Below, piece by piece: positions 10,214 to 17,754 of a DNA stretch of 64,000 nucleotides (its first letter is position 1; every line of letters starts with the position of its first letter). The translations under genes and the position numbers were made by a program. Source of the DNA: Enterococcus sulfureus ATCC 49903 (lineage in GTDB: Bacteria; Bacillota; Bacilli; Lactobacillales; Enterococcaceae); NCBI RefSeq assembly GCF_000407605.1, contig NZ_ASWO01000005.1:627227-691226 (forward strand), read 5' to 3'. The notes under the pieces were generated by a model. It was not told where the DNA came from and did no database searches. It saw only the letters and a list, made by a program, of their open reading frames with translations.

Positions 10214-10795
10214 TTAAATTTCCCCATAAACGAAGGGGTTTTCTGCTTCAAATTCTTTTAATGTTGGATGTTCTTTATCTTTATCCGATAATACAGCTTT
10301 AGTCAGATCCATTGGCCAATCAATCGCTAGATTTGGGTCATCAAAAGCGATCCCGCCATCTGCTTTTGCGTTATAATAATTGTCACATTTATACATGAAA
10401 TTCACATTATCGGTCAATGTCATAAATCCATGTGCAAATCCTTTAGGAACCAATAATTGACGATGGTTGTGCTCAGATAGGATATACCCTTCCCACTGAC
10501 CATATGTGGGGCTACCTTTCCGAATATCGACGATCACATCTAGCACAGCACCTGTGACCACACGGATCAATTTTGTTTGTGCGGCATCACCTTTTTGGAA
10601 ATGCAAGCCGCGAATCACACCAGGTTGTGTCGATAACGAATGATTATCTTGGACAAAATCATGCGTGATACCTGCTGCATGGAAATCTTCTTGTGAGTAA
10701 CTTTCAGTAAAGAAGCCACGATGATCGCCAAAAACAGCTGGTTCAATAATTTTTACGTCTTGTAATTTTGTATCGGTTACGTTAATTTTTCCCAC
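10214..10795 (-). CDS. rfbC: dTDP-4-dehydrorhamnose 3,5-epimerase
   Basis: Third enzyme of the pathway: epimerises C3 and C5 of the keto sugar. It is a cupin-fold RmlC with RGLHFQ (catalytic His) and a conserved FAHGF segment. The start is best placed at GTG 10795: the GAGGAG ribosome site is formed by the last codons of rfbA just upstream. A longer reading from TTG at 10810 would start inside that ribosome site and add five residues with no family match. With the GTG the protein has 193 residues. It is translationally coupled to rfbA. Confidence 0.95.
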   Translation of the reverse strand: MGKINVTDTKLQDVKIIEPAVFGDHRGFFTESYSQEDFHAAGITHDFVQDNHSLSTQPGVIRGLHFQKGDAAQTKLIRVVTGAVLDVIVDIRKGSPTYGQWEGYILSEHNHRQLLVPKGFAHGFMTLTDNVNFMYKCDNYYNAKADGGIAFDDPNLAIDWPMDLTKAVLSDKDKEHPTLKEFEAENPFVYGEI

Positions 10796-10799
10796 AGTC

Positions 10800-11666
10800 T
10801 TACTCCTCAATCAATCGCAATAAATACTGACCGTATTGATTTTTTTTCAACGGTTGTGCGAGTTCTTTCAATTCTTCTTTTGTGATATAGCCCATACGAT
10901 AAGAAATTTCTTCTAAGCACGCTACTTTTAGGTTTTGGCGTTTTTCGATCGTTTCGATAAACGTTGACGCTTCTAGTAACGATTCATGAGTCCCTGTATC
11001 TAACCAAGCAAATCCACGTCCCATAACTTCTACAGATAAGTCTCCGCGTTCTAAGTAGACTTTATTGACATCTGTGATCTCAAGCTCACCACGTTCAGAT
11101 GGTTGGATATTTTTAGCGATCTCCACGACATCATTGTCATAAAAATAAAGTCCAGTCACTGCATAATTTGATTTTGGTTGCGTTGGTTTTTCTTCAATCG
11201 ATAATGCACGCATCTCATCATCAAATTCAACCACACCAAAACGTTCTGGATCATTGACATGATAGCCAAATACCGTTGCGCCTGTTTCTTTTTGGGCAGC
11301 GCGTTGCAACATTTTAGACAAGCCGCCACCATAATAAATATTATCTCCTAAAACTAGGCAGACACTGTCGTCTCCGATAAAATCCGCACCTAAAACAAAG
11401 GCTTGAGCCAAGCCGTCTGGACTTGGTTGTACTTTATATTCGATATGTAGGCCTAATTCATGCCCATTTCCAAACAATTCTTCAAAACGAGGCGTATCTT
11501 GCGGTGTGGAAATAATTAAAATTTCTTTGATCCCCGCTAACATGAGTGTAGACATTGGGTAATAAATCATTGGTTTATCATAAATTGGCATCAATTGTTT
11601 TGATGTCGCACGAGTCAGTGGATACAAGCGTGTCCCTGAACCTCCTGCTAGGATAATTCCTTTCAT
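10800..11666 (-). CDS. rfbA: Glucose-1-phosphate thymidylyltransferase
   Basis: First step of dTDP-L-rhamnose synthesis: makes dTDP-glucose from dTTP and glucose-1-phosphate. The N-terminal signature [11 protein letters not shown] (8-18) with the [10 protein letters not shown] stretch is classical for RmlA. The length (288) is normal. AAAGGAG lies before the ATG. It is the first gene of rfbA-rfbC-rfbB-rfbD-gtrII. The phosphoglucomutase at 42005-43732 could supply its glucose-1-phosphate. Confidence 0.98.
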   Translation of the reverse strand: MKGIILAGGSGTRLYPLTRATSKQLMPIYDKPMIYYPMSTLMLAGIKEILIISTPQDTPRFEELFGNGHELGLHIEYKVQPSPDGLAQAFVLGADFIGDDSVCLVLGDNIYYGGGLSKMLQRAAQKETGATVFGYHVNDPERFGVVEFDDEMRALSIEEKPTQPKSNYAVTGLYFYDNDVVEIAKNIQPSERGELEITDVNKVYLERGDLSVEVMGRGFAWLDTGTHESLLEASTFIETIEKRQNLKVACLEEISYRMGYITKEELKELAQPLKKNQYGQYLLRLIEE

Positions 11667-11725
11667 AGAAAAAAGCTCCTTTGTTTTTTATTCGTAAGCA
11701 TCTCGTGTTCTATTTTACCTATTTC

Positions 11726-11756
11726 AATTGATAAAAAAAAGGTTTTTTTATCAATT
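11726..11756 (-). terminator. Hairpin after the glycosyltransferase genes
   Basis: AATTGATAAAAAAA pairs with TTTTTTTATCAATT around a three-base loop, five bases past the stop of the last glycosyltransferase. The U-rich arm lies inside the stem, so termination may be partial and the rfb genes could be read through. Confidence 0.6.
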
Positions 11757-11760
11757 CGCA

Positions 11761-12462
11761 TCATTTTTTAAAGATTAAGCGAGAAATCAATGCATTTATC
11801 AAGTTGTAACGCCAAATCAATTTTTGTTTACTAGAACTTGTCGTTTGAATTTCACTGGCATTTTGCTCATGTCGACGATAGTACACTAACGGTTCAGATA
11901 AAAAGTACACACGATTGCGTGCAACTAGACCTAGCCACATATCATGCATGGGAATATTTTTAGGAAATGGGAGCGCTTGATCAAGTAAGCTTTTACGCAT
12001 CGCCATCCCTGCACCGATAAAACTGTTTTTTAAAATATTTCGATAAAAACCTGCTTTTACCTTCCGATAATGAAAATAAGAAGGATATAAAATTTGTTCT
12101 TGTTCGTCAACGATCGTCAAATCACTCACCACGACGTCAATATCAGGATGTTGTGAAAAAATTGCTCGCATTCTTTCGATTTTATTTTCTTTCCAAATAT
12201 CATCTTGATCGGCTAAAAAAATCAGCTCTCCACAAGCATGAGACAATAAATGCTCAACATTTCGAATCACACCTTCTTGAGGTCCTTTGATCAATTTGAT
12301 TCGCGGGTCCTGATAGGCTTGAACGAGTACACACGTTGTATCTGTCGACCCATCATCAGACACTATCAGTTCATCTTGTTCACCTAATTGTATCAAGATG
12401 CTATCGATTTGTTGGGTGATATAGCGTTCTCCATTATAGGCAGCCAAACAAACAGAAATCAT
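11761..12462 (-). CDS. Family 2 glycosyltransferase
   Basis: A cytoplasmic GT-A fold glycosyltransferase, 233 residues. It starts with ISVCLAAYNGERYI and has VSDDGSTD near residue 35-42 and the metal-binding LADQDDIW motif near residue 83. Such proteins often transfer rhamnose or hexose during wall polysaccharide assembly. Its ATG overlaps the stop of the previous gene (ATGA), so it is coupled to the other two transferases. There is no membrane helix. The donor and acceptor cannot be told from sequence; rhamnose is a reasonable guess because rfb genes lie downstream. Confidence 0.85.
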   Translation of the reverse strand: MISVCLAAYNGERYITQQIDSILIQLGEQDELIVSDDGSTDTTCVLVQAYQDPRIKLIKGPQEGVIRNVEHLLSHACGELIFLADQDDIWKENKIERMRAIFSQHPDIDVVVSDLTIVDEQEQILYPSYFHYRKVKAGFYRNILKNSFIGAGMAMRKSLLDQALPFPKNIPMHDMWLGLVARNRVYFLSEPLVYYRRHEQNASEIQTTSSSKQKLIWRYNLINALISRLIFKK

Positions 12463-13286
12463 TTTCCTACTCCTTTATAAAGTGAGTACCACTCACGAAC
12501 TGTCATTTTCCAAAGCTTGCGGTTTTTGAGCGTTAAAAACTGTTTCGCACTTCTTAAAAGCAATTGTTTTTGATGTCTAGTGAATTGTGTTGTTTCATAT
12601 TGCGTATAATAACGCGTTTCACTTGTTAAGATCGAGCGATAACGAGCAGTAGAAAGTGAACCATATGCAAAAACGGAGAGCTGATGATGTAACGTATATC
12701 CAGTCACTTCAACAGACTGTCGTCGTGCGTATACTTCAAAAAATATCCAGTGATCTAAAAAATCTAAAGGAAAAGCTTCATTGAACCCTCCGATTTCTTG
12801 TAAAAATTTGATGGACCATAACGTCCCAGAGTTGATCGCCATCACCCGCTGCTTGGTGATCCCTTCTTTTGGATAACGTATTGTACGATCGATATACTCA
12901 TCTGCCAAAACAGGAGAGAGTTGCTTTTGGTCCATCATTTTAGGCAACACGCAAGCTACATCAGGATGGTTCGTCACGGCAAATTCTAAATAAGCAGGTG
13001 TGCACGACGTGTCTTGATCTAGCACAAGCAACCACTCACACTGATTTTGTTTCGCCCTATTGAATGCTTCATTATAGGCTGTAGCTAATCCTAGATTTCG
13101 TGGATCATGTTGATACGTTACGTTTTCTTTACATAGTATTGAATGTTGTTGCGGTTGTGTTGAATGATCATAGATGAGTACTTGCATCGATTCTGGTATA
13201 GAGTATTTCATAAAGGATTGACAAGCTGGGCTTTGATCGATAGCTAGATTGTATAAGACAATCACTACTTGAACCTTTGTTGCCAT
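12459..13286 (-). CDS. Family 2 glycosyltransferase, rhamnosyltransferase-like
   Basis: A GT2 enzyme with an N-terminal VVIVLYN strand, NLGLATAYNEAF and the donor/metal motif LVLDQDTSC. The NLGxxxxxN plus LDQD pattern is typical of bacterial rhamnosyltransferases. The start is taken at ATG 13286, which overlaps the TAA of the previous gene (TAATG) and has GGAGG 8 bases upstream. A longer reading from 13307 would run through that ribosome site. 275 residues. The substrate is inferred, not shown. Confidence 0.83.
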   Translation of the reverse strand: MATKVQVVIVLYNLAIDQSPACQSFMKYSIPESMQVLIYDHSTQPQQHSILCKENVTYQHDPRNLGLATAYNEAFNRAKQNQCEWLLVLDQDTSCTPAYLEFAVTNHPDVACVLPKMMDQKQLSPVLADEYIDRTIRYPKEGITKQRVMAINSGTLWSIKFLQEIGGFNEAFPLDFLDHWIFFEVYARRQSVEVTGYTLHHQLSVFAYGSLSTARYRSILTSETRYYTQYETTQFTRHQKQLLLRSAKQFLTLKNRKLWKMTVREWYSLYKGVGK

Positions 13287-14059
13287 TAAAACAACCTCCA
13301 TCCCCATTTATGAAAAAATTTGGCCATAGATTGTAAAAAAATCAAAAACAATTTTGGATTACGATGTGCACCTTTACCGTACAAGTGCGTCACTGTATCA
13401 AAAGGAGAATACAATAGACGATACCCTTTTTGTTCAAAGCGCAAACACAGATCATTGTCTTCAAAATACATAAAAAAGCGTTCATCAAATCCATTGATCG
13501 ACTGAAATTTTGGAATATCAATCACCATAAAACAACCTGACCCCATACGAATCAGGGAATACTGATCATCTGGCAATGCGCGACACTCATAATCTGCTAG
13601 TCGCTTTTCAAATAGTCGTTTGACAAAACGAAAAGGCACAAAGCGTAGCATATAGTCAAAGACGGTTAATTTATGACGCACCAAATATTGCGTCGTCTGA
13701 TCTTCATTCAATACTTTAGGGCTGACACCTGCCAACGTATGATCTTCTGTCAAAAGCCGTGTCAGTTGATCCAAAGTCGCTTGTGTCACTAAAATATCTG
13801 GATTACAAATAACACCAATTGCTGAATGTTGCGTCAAAAAAATTTGATTATGACCGTGACCAAATCCTTTATTTTCACTACCTTCTAGGACATGAACAAA
13901 GTCATATTGTCGCAAACGCGCCACGTATTCTTTTTCTGAAGCATTATCATAAATAATCACTTGGTATTTTGGATGGGGTAAAAAAGTAGCAAAGTGATCC
14001 AACGTTTGGAAAATATCTTTGCTATTATGGGTTACGATCCCAATAATTATCGGTTCCAT
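13286..14059 (-). CDS. Family 2 glycosyltransferase
   Basis: A GT2 enzyme of the rhamnosyltransferase/WcaA type. It has IVTHNS near the N-terminus, NKGFGHGHNQ, CNPDI (metal site), a GSGCFMV strand and FFMYFEDNDLC (catalytic acid region), in the usual order. Start choice: an extended -10 (TGGTATAAT) lies at about 14094, so the longer frame from 14113 would begin upstream of the transcript start. ATG 14059 with an upstream AGGA is the best candidate. It is the first gene of a three-gene overlapping transferase operon. Confidence 0.82.
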   Translation of the reverse strand: MEPIIIGIVTHNSKDIFQTLDHFATFLPHPKYQVIIYDNASEKEYVARLRQYDFVHVLEGSENKGFGHGHNQIFLTQHSAIGVICNPDILVTQATLDQLTRLLTEDHTLAGVSPKVLNEDQTTQYLVRHKLTVFDYMLRFVPFRFVKRLFEKRLADYECRALPDDQYSLIRMGSGCFMVIDIPKFQSINGFDERFFMYFEDNDLCLRFEQKGYRLLYSPFDTVTHLYGKGAHRNPKLFLIFLQSMAKFFHKWGWRLF

Positions 14060-14093
14060 TTCAGTCATCCTAACTATCGTTTTCTTCATTGGG

Positions 14094-14102
14094 CCATTAT
14101 AC
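14094..14102 (-). promoter_or_regulatory. Extended -10 promoter element for the glycosyltransferase operon
   Basis: TGGTATAAT on the minus strand. I see no good -35 at 17 bases, but extended -10 promoters do not need one. It lies just downstream of a terminator. Confidence 0.5.
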
Positions 14103-14124
14103 CATAACTCCAATTCACAAAACG

Positions 14125-14159
14125 AAAAAACTACTGGAAAGAACCGATTCCAGTAGTTT
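14125..14159 (-). terminator. Terminator after the small hypothetical gene
   Basis: 12-bp stem AAACTACTGGAA / TTCCAGTAGTTT with a minus-strand run of six T. It isolates the transferase operon from upstream genes. Confidence 0.85.
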
Positions 14160-14166
14160 CTTTACA

Positions 14167-14409
14167 TTAACTAAAAAAATAGCTATTGACGATAGGTTTT
14201 TTGATATCAAATAACGTTACTTCGATCAATGGATGTTTTTTCGCAGTCGCTTGATCGATCCATTCACATTGTTCTACTTCAAATACAATGGATTCTGATC
14301 GAATTTCGTTTACTTTGCCTGTCATCGATCGTTTAAATTGCTGTGGTTTCACTTCATAGCGTTCTCCAACTTGAATTTTCTCCCAATGTCCCATAGTCAC
14401 ATACCCCAT
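14167..14409 (-). CDS. Small hypothetical protein, about 75-80 residues
   Basis: I do not recognise this gene. The reading frame continues upstream through a structured intergenic repeat, but that part is not believable coding. The likely start is ATG 14409 (MGYVT...) or ATG 14394 (MGHWEK..., with GGGG nine bases upstream). The visible protein is soluble and rich in alternating hydrophobic strands (KIQVGERYEV, TGKVNEI, SIVFEVEQC), like a small beta-barrel. It has its own terminator. A possible promoter (TTGGTT, 17 bases, TAGTGT) lies just upstream. Confidence 0.5.
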   Translation of the reverse strand: MGYVTMGHWEKIQVGERYEVKPQQFKRSMTGKVNEIRSESIVFEVEQCEWIDQATAKKHPLIEVTLFDIKKPIVNSYFFS

Positions 14410-14491
14410 TTTCTTTATTTTCAGTACACTATTAGTTTTAACATGTCTAACCAAAATAGACAAGTTATTTTTGTGAAAAAAATTAAAAACA

Positions 14492-14662
14492 AAAAAGGGA
14501 GTGTGACAAAAGTCTGTCACACCCCCTAAAAAACGAATAAACGGCGTTCCAGAAGTAGCTCCTAAGGAAACAAGCCGAATCATTACCGAAATAGATGAAC
14601 CTATTATCGGCATGATTCGGCTTGTTTCTTGGAGCTGGTCACTTCTGTCACAGCCTCTTTTT
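14492..14662 (-). repeat. Structured intergenic repeat, copy A (171 bp), also the asnS terminator
   Basis: Starts with GAGGCTGTGACAG five bases after the asnS stop and ends with GTGTGACA-GACTTT-TGTCACAC plus a T-run (minus strand). The interior folds into a long interrupted hairpin: CAGAAGT, AGCTCC, AAACAAGCCGAATCAT and CCGATAATAG pair in order with CTATTTCGG, ATGATTCGGCTTGTTT, GGAGCT and ACTTCTG. The same element, diverged, lies at 39233-39387. The terminal hairpin should terminate asnS transcription. Confidence 0.85.
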
Positions 14663-14666
14663 TACT

Positions 14667-15965
14667 TTATGGATAAATACGATTTAAAAGACGTGGGAAT
14701 GGAATGGCTTCACGAACATGTTCGATACCTGATAACCAAGTTACCGTACGTTCTAAACCTAAACCAAAGCCAGAATGTGGCACAGAGCCATATTTTCTAA
14801 GATCCAAATACCAAGAGTATTCATTTTCATCCAAACCGTGTGCTTTAATTTGTTCTAATAAGAATTCATAATCAGTCGCACGTTCGGAACCACCAATGAT
14901 TTCACCATATCCTTCTGGTGCGATCATGTCGGCACAAATCACTACGTCTTCACGAGTTGGATGTGGTTTCATGTAGAATGGTTTGATCGCTTTTGGATAA
15001 TTTAAAATAAAGACAGGTTGATCAAATGAATTGGCAATAAATGTTTCATGCGGAGAACCAAAATCATCTCCCCACGTAATGTCTTCAAAGCCATTTTCTT
15101 GTAATAACGTTACGGCATCATCGTATGAGATACGAGGGAATGGTAATGTTGTATATTTTTCTAATACACTACGGTCACGGCCTAAAACATCTAACGCATA
15201 ATCACAGTTATCTAATACGCTTTGAACTAAAAAGGCTACGTATTGTTCTTGGACTTCTAAGCTTTCTTCTTGATGCGTGAAGGCCATTTCTGGTTCGATC
15301 ATCCAAAACTCGATCAAATGACGACGTGTTTTAGATTTTTCCGCACGGAAGGTTGGACCAAATGAAAAGACTTTTCCAAAGGCCATCGCAGCAGCTTCCA
15401 TATACAATTGACCAGACTGTGATAAGTATGCTTTTTGATCAAAGTAATTGGTTTCAAATAAATCAGTCGTGCCTTCTGGTGCAGAACCAGTTAAGATCGG
15501 CGGATCGATTTTAACAAAGTTGTTGTTATTGAAAAATTCGTATGTTGCACGGATGATTTCATTTCGAATTTGCATAATCGCATGTTGACGAGAAGAACGC
15601 AACCATAAATGACGATGGTCCATTAAAAAGTCTGTTCCATGTTCTTTTGGTGTGATTGGGTAATCTTGGCTTTCTCCTACGACTTCGATTGCGGTTACCC
15701 CAATCTCATAGCCAAATTTAGAACGTGTATCTTCACGAATTTCGCCGGTAATTAATACAGCGGTCTCTTGTGTTAACCCTTTTGCTAAAGTAAACACTTC
15801 TTCAGGAACTTCGCTTTTCACGACGATCCCTTGGAAAAAGGCTGTTCCGTCACGTAATTGTAAAAAGGCGATCTTTCCACTTGAGCGTTTGTTCGCTACC
15901 CAAGCACCGATTTGTACCACTTCACCAACGTGATGTTTTGCTTCGATAATTTGTATTTGTTTCAC
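14667..15965 (-). CDS. asnS: Asparagine--tRNA ligase
   Basis: Class IIb aminoacyl-tRNA synthetase that charges tRNA-Asn. An N-terminal OB-fold anticodon-binding domain covers about 1-110. The catalytic core shows motif 2 ([19 protein letters not shown]) and motif 3 ([13 protein letters not shown]) near the C-terminus. The length (432) is normal, and the absence of an inserted GAD domain distinguishes it from AspS. It lies 41 bases after an aspartate aminotransferase, in the dinG-ypmB-aspB-asnS order known in Bacillus. Confidence 0.98.
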   Translation of the reverse strand: MKQIQIIEAKHHVGEVVQIGAWVANKRSSGKIAFLQLRDGTAFFQGIVVKSEVPEEVFTLAKGLTQETAVLITGEIREDTRSKFGYEIGVTAIEVVGESQDYPITPKEHGTDFLMDHRHLWLRSSRQHAIMQIRNEIIRATYEFFNNNNFVKIDPPILTGSAPEGTTDLFETNYFDQKAYLSQSGQLYMEAAAMAFGKVFSFGPTFRAEKSKTRRHLIEFWMIEPEMAFTHQEESLEVQEQYVAFLVQSVLDNCDYALDVLGRDRSVLEKYTTLPFPRISYDDAVTLLQENGFEDITWGDDFGSPHETFIANSFDQPVFILNYPKAIKPFYMKPHPTREDVVICADMIAPEGYGEIIGGSERATDYEFLLEQIKAHGLDENEYSWYLDLRKYGSVPHSGFGLGLERTVTWLSGIEHVREAIPFPRLLNRIYP

Positions 15966-16006
15966 GAGTGTCTCTCCTATCTTTTACTGTCATCCTTCAA
16001 AGGATA

Positions 16007-17197
16007 TTACTTTTTTTGTTTTTTTTCAACAAATTTTTTGATTCTAGCCACCGCTTCATCTAAAGTCTGTTGATCTGCTGCATAGCTTAAACGAATATGT
16101 TGGGCTGCTCCAAAGGCTTTGCCTGTCACTACAGCTACATTTGCTTCATACAGCAAGTCGTCGACAAAATCATCGACATCCGTGTAACCACATAATTCAA
16201 GTGTTTGTTGAACATTTGGGAAAAAGTAAAACGCGCCCGCTGGCAATAAGACGTCAAATCCGGGTATCTCTTGAAGTGCCTCAAACATTGTATTACGTCT
16301 GATCTCAAAAGCTTGGCGCATCTCTTCTACTTTTGTTTGATCGCCTACTAACGCTTCCACTGCGGCATATTGGCTGACTGCAGTCGGATTACTAGTTGCT
16401 TGGGATGCAATATCGATCATCGCATTAATGATCGTTTGATTTCCAACAGCAAATCCAATACGCCAGCCTGTCATAGCATATGTTTTCGAGACACCATTGA
16501 TGATGATCGTTTGTTCTTTGATTTTTTCAGATAAGGATACGATTGGTGTAAATGTTTCTTCACCATATACTAGTCGTCCATAAATATCATCAGCGATGAT
16601 CAAAATGTCATGTGCGACTGCCCACTCTCCAATTTCTTTCAATTGCAGTTTAGAATAAATCATTCCTGTAGGATTAGAAGGCGAATTTAGTAAGATTGCT
16701 TTTGTCCGTGGTGTACGAGCAGCCTCTAATTGTTCGACCATCACTTGAAAATTTTGTGCACTCGTAGTCTCAACAAACACTGATCTTCCTTGTGCTAGTT
16801 TGATTTGTTCACTATAACTGACCCAATAAGGAGTTGGAATGATCACTTCATCTCCCTCATCTAAAATCGCTTGAAAAACCAAATAGAGCGCATATTTTGC
16901 CCCGTCGGTCACGATCGTTTGCGAGGGAGTGTACGTTACGTGATAAAATTTTTCTAGATACTCTACAATTGCTTGTCTCAATTCAGGGATACCAGCAGTT
17001 GCTGTATAGTAACTTGCTTTTCCATTTTTGATTACTTCGATTGCAGCATTTTGGATCGTTTCAGGAGTTGCAAAATCTGGCTCTCCTACCGTTAAACTTA
17101 AAATATCTTTGCCTTGCGCTTGCAATTGTTTTGCTTTAGTCGAGGCTTTTAATGTTGCTGAAGGTTCAATATTTTGTGCTCTTGTTGATAAGTTCAT
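16007..17197 (-). CDS. aspB: Pyridoxal-phosphate aspartate aminotransferase
   Basis: Class I aminotransferase that interconverts aspartate and oxaloacetate using 2-oxoglutarate/glutamate. The PLP lysine lies in SKTYAMTGWRIG. NSPSNPTG and an ADDIYGRLVY segment (the Asp contacting PLP nitrogen) are also visible. The length (396) is normal. The linkage to asnS downstream makes metabolic sense, since aspartate is the precursor of asparagine. The substrate range cannot be fixed from sequence alone. Confidence 0.9.
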   Translation of the reverse strand: MNLSTRAQNIEPSATLKASTKAKQLQAQGKDILSLTVGEPDFATPETIQNAAIEVIKNGKASYYTATAGIPELRQAIVEYLEKFYHVTYTPSQTIVTDGAKYALYLVFQAILDEGDEVIIPTPYWVSYSEQIKLAQGRSVFVETTSAQNFQVMVEQLEAARTPRTKAILLNSPSNPTGMIYSKLQLKEIGEWAVAHDILIIADDIYGRLVYGEETFTPIVSLSEKIKEQTIIINGVSKTYAMTGWRIGFAVGNQTIINAMIDIASQATSNPTAVSQYAAVEALVGDQTKVEEMRQAFEIRRNTMFEALQEIPGFDVLLPAGAFYFFPNVQQTLELCGYTDVDDFVDDLLYEANVAVVTGKAFGAAQHIRLSYAADQQTLDEAVARIKKFVEKKQKK

Positions 17198-17216
17198 CGA
17201 TCCATCTCCTTAAAAA

Positions 17217-17723
17217 TCAAATATTTTGTTGTTCTTTGATTATTTTCCCATCAGAAAAAGATACATAATAATAATTCAATGCACCATCTTTTGATTTGGT
17301 AATCACTTCCCATACAGGTTGATCATTTAGCATCCCTAAATTTTCTTTGTAAACATTTTGATCAGCATGTGCTTGCAAAACAACTGATTTTGCTTCATTT
17401 TGATCGATTCCAGATTGCATTTCACGCACTTTGATATTCGTACCATCTTTTGGGATAAAGACTGCGATCGTCTGATTTTGTTTATTTTCTCCTACAACCG
17501 TATAAGAAGTTCCATTCTTACTCAAGCGATAAAATTGATCGACAGTTTCAATATTCCCATATTTTTGAGCAAGTTCTGTTGCTTCTTTTTTCGCTTGACG
17601 CATCGGTTGCGTCGCTTGCAAATAAATGATCGCAGTACCCGCAATGGTAACTAGTAGTACAACGATGAGACTAAATAACACAATCGTGATACGTTTTTCT
17701 TTTTTTGATAAATGAGTAGACAC
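17217..17723 (-). CDS. TseB/YpmB-like membrane-anchored protein (DUF5590)
   Basis: 168 residues with a basic cytosolic N-terminus, one membrane helix at about 12-34, and an extracytoplasmic domain with two PepSY-like alpha/beta units (YYYVSFSDGKII at the end). It matches the YpmB family; Bacillus TseB modulates the elongation PBP. It sits between dinG and aspB, as in Bacillus. The function here is by homology of fold and place only. Confidence 0.8.
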   Translation of the reverse strand: MSTHLSKKEKRITIVLFSLIVVLLVTIAGTAIIYLQATQPMRQAKKEATELAQKYGNIETVDQFYRLSKNGTSYTVVGENKQNQTIAVFIPKDGTNIKVREMQSGIDQNEAKSVVLQAHADQNVYKENLGMLNDQPVWEVITKSKDGALNYYYVSFSDGKIIKEQQNI

Positions 17724-17754
17724 CAGTTTTCGCTCCTTTTGCTAATGGGTTATA

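Noticed and set aside
14410-14613. Upstream extension of the small gene at 14167 to a 148-residue protein
   Set aside because: The added part is the translated intergenic repeat, contains its hairpin and terminator, and has no ribosome site at its start.
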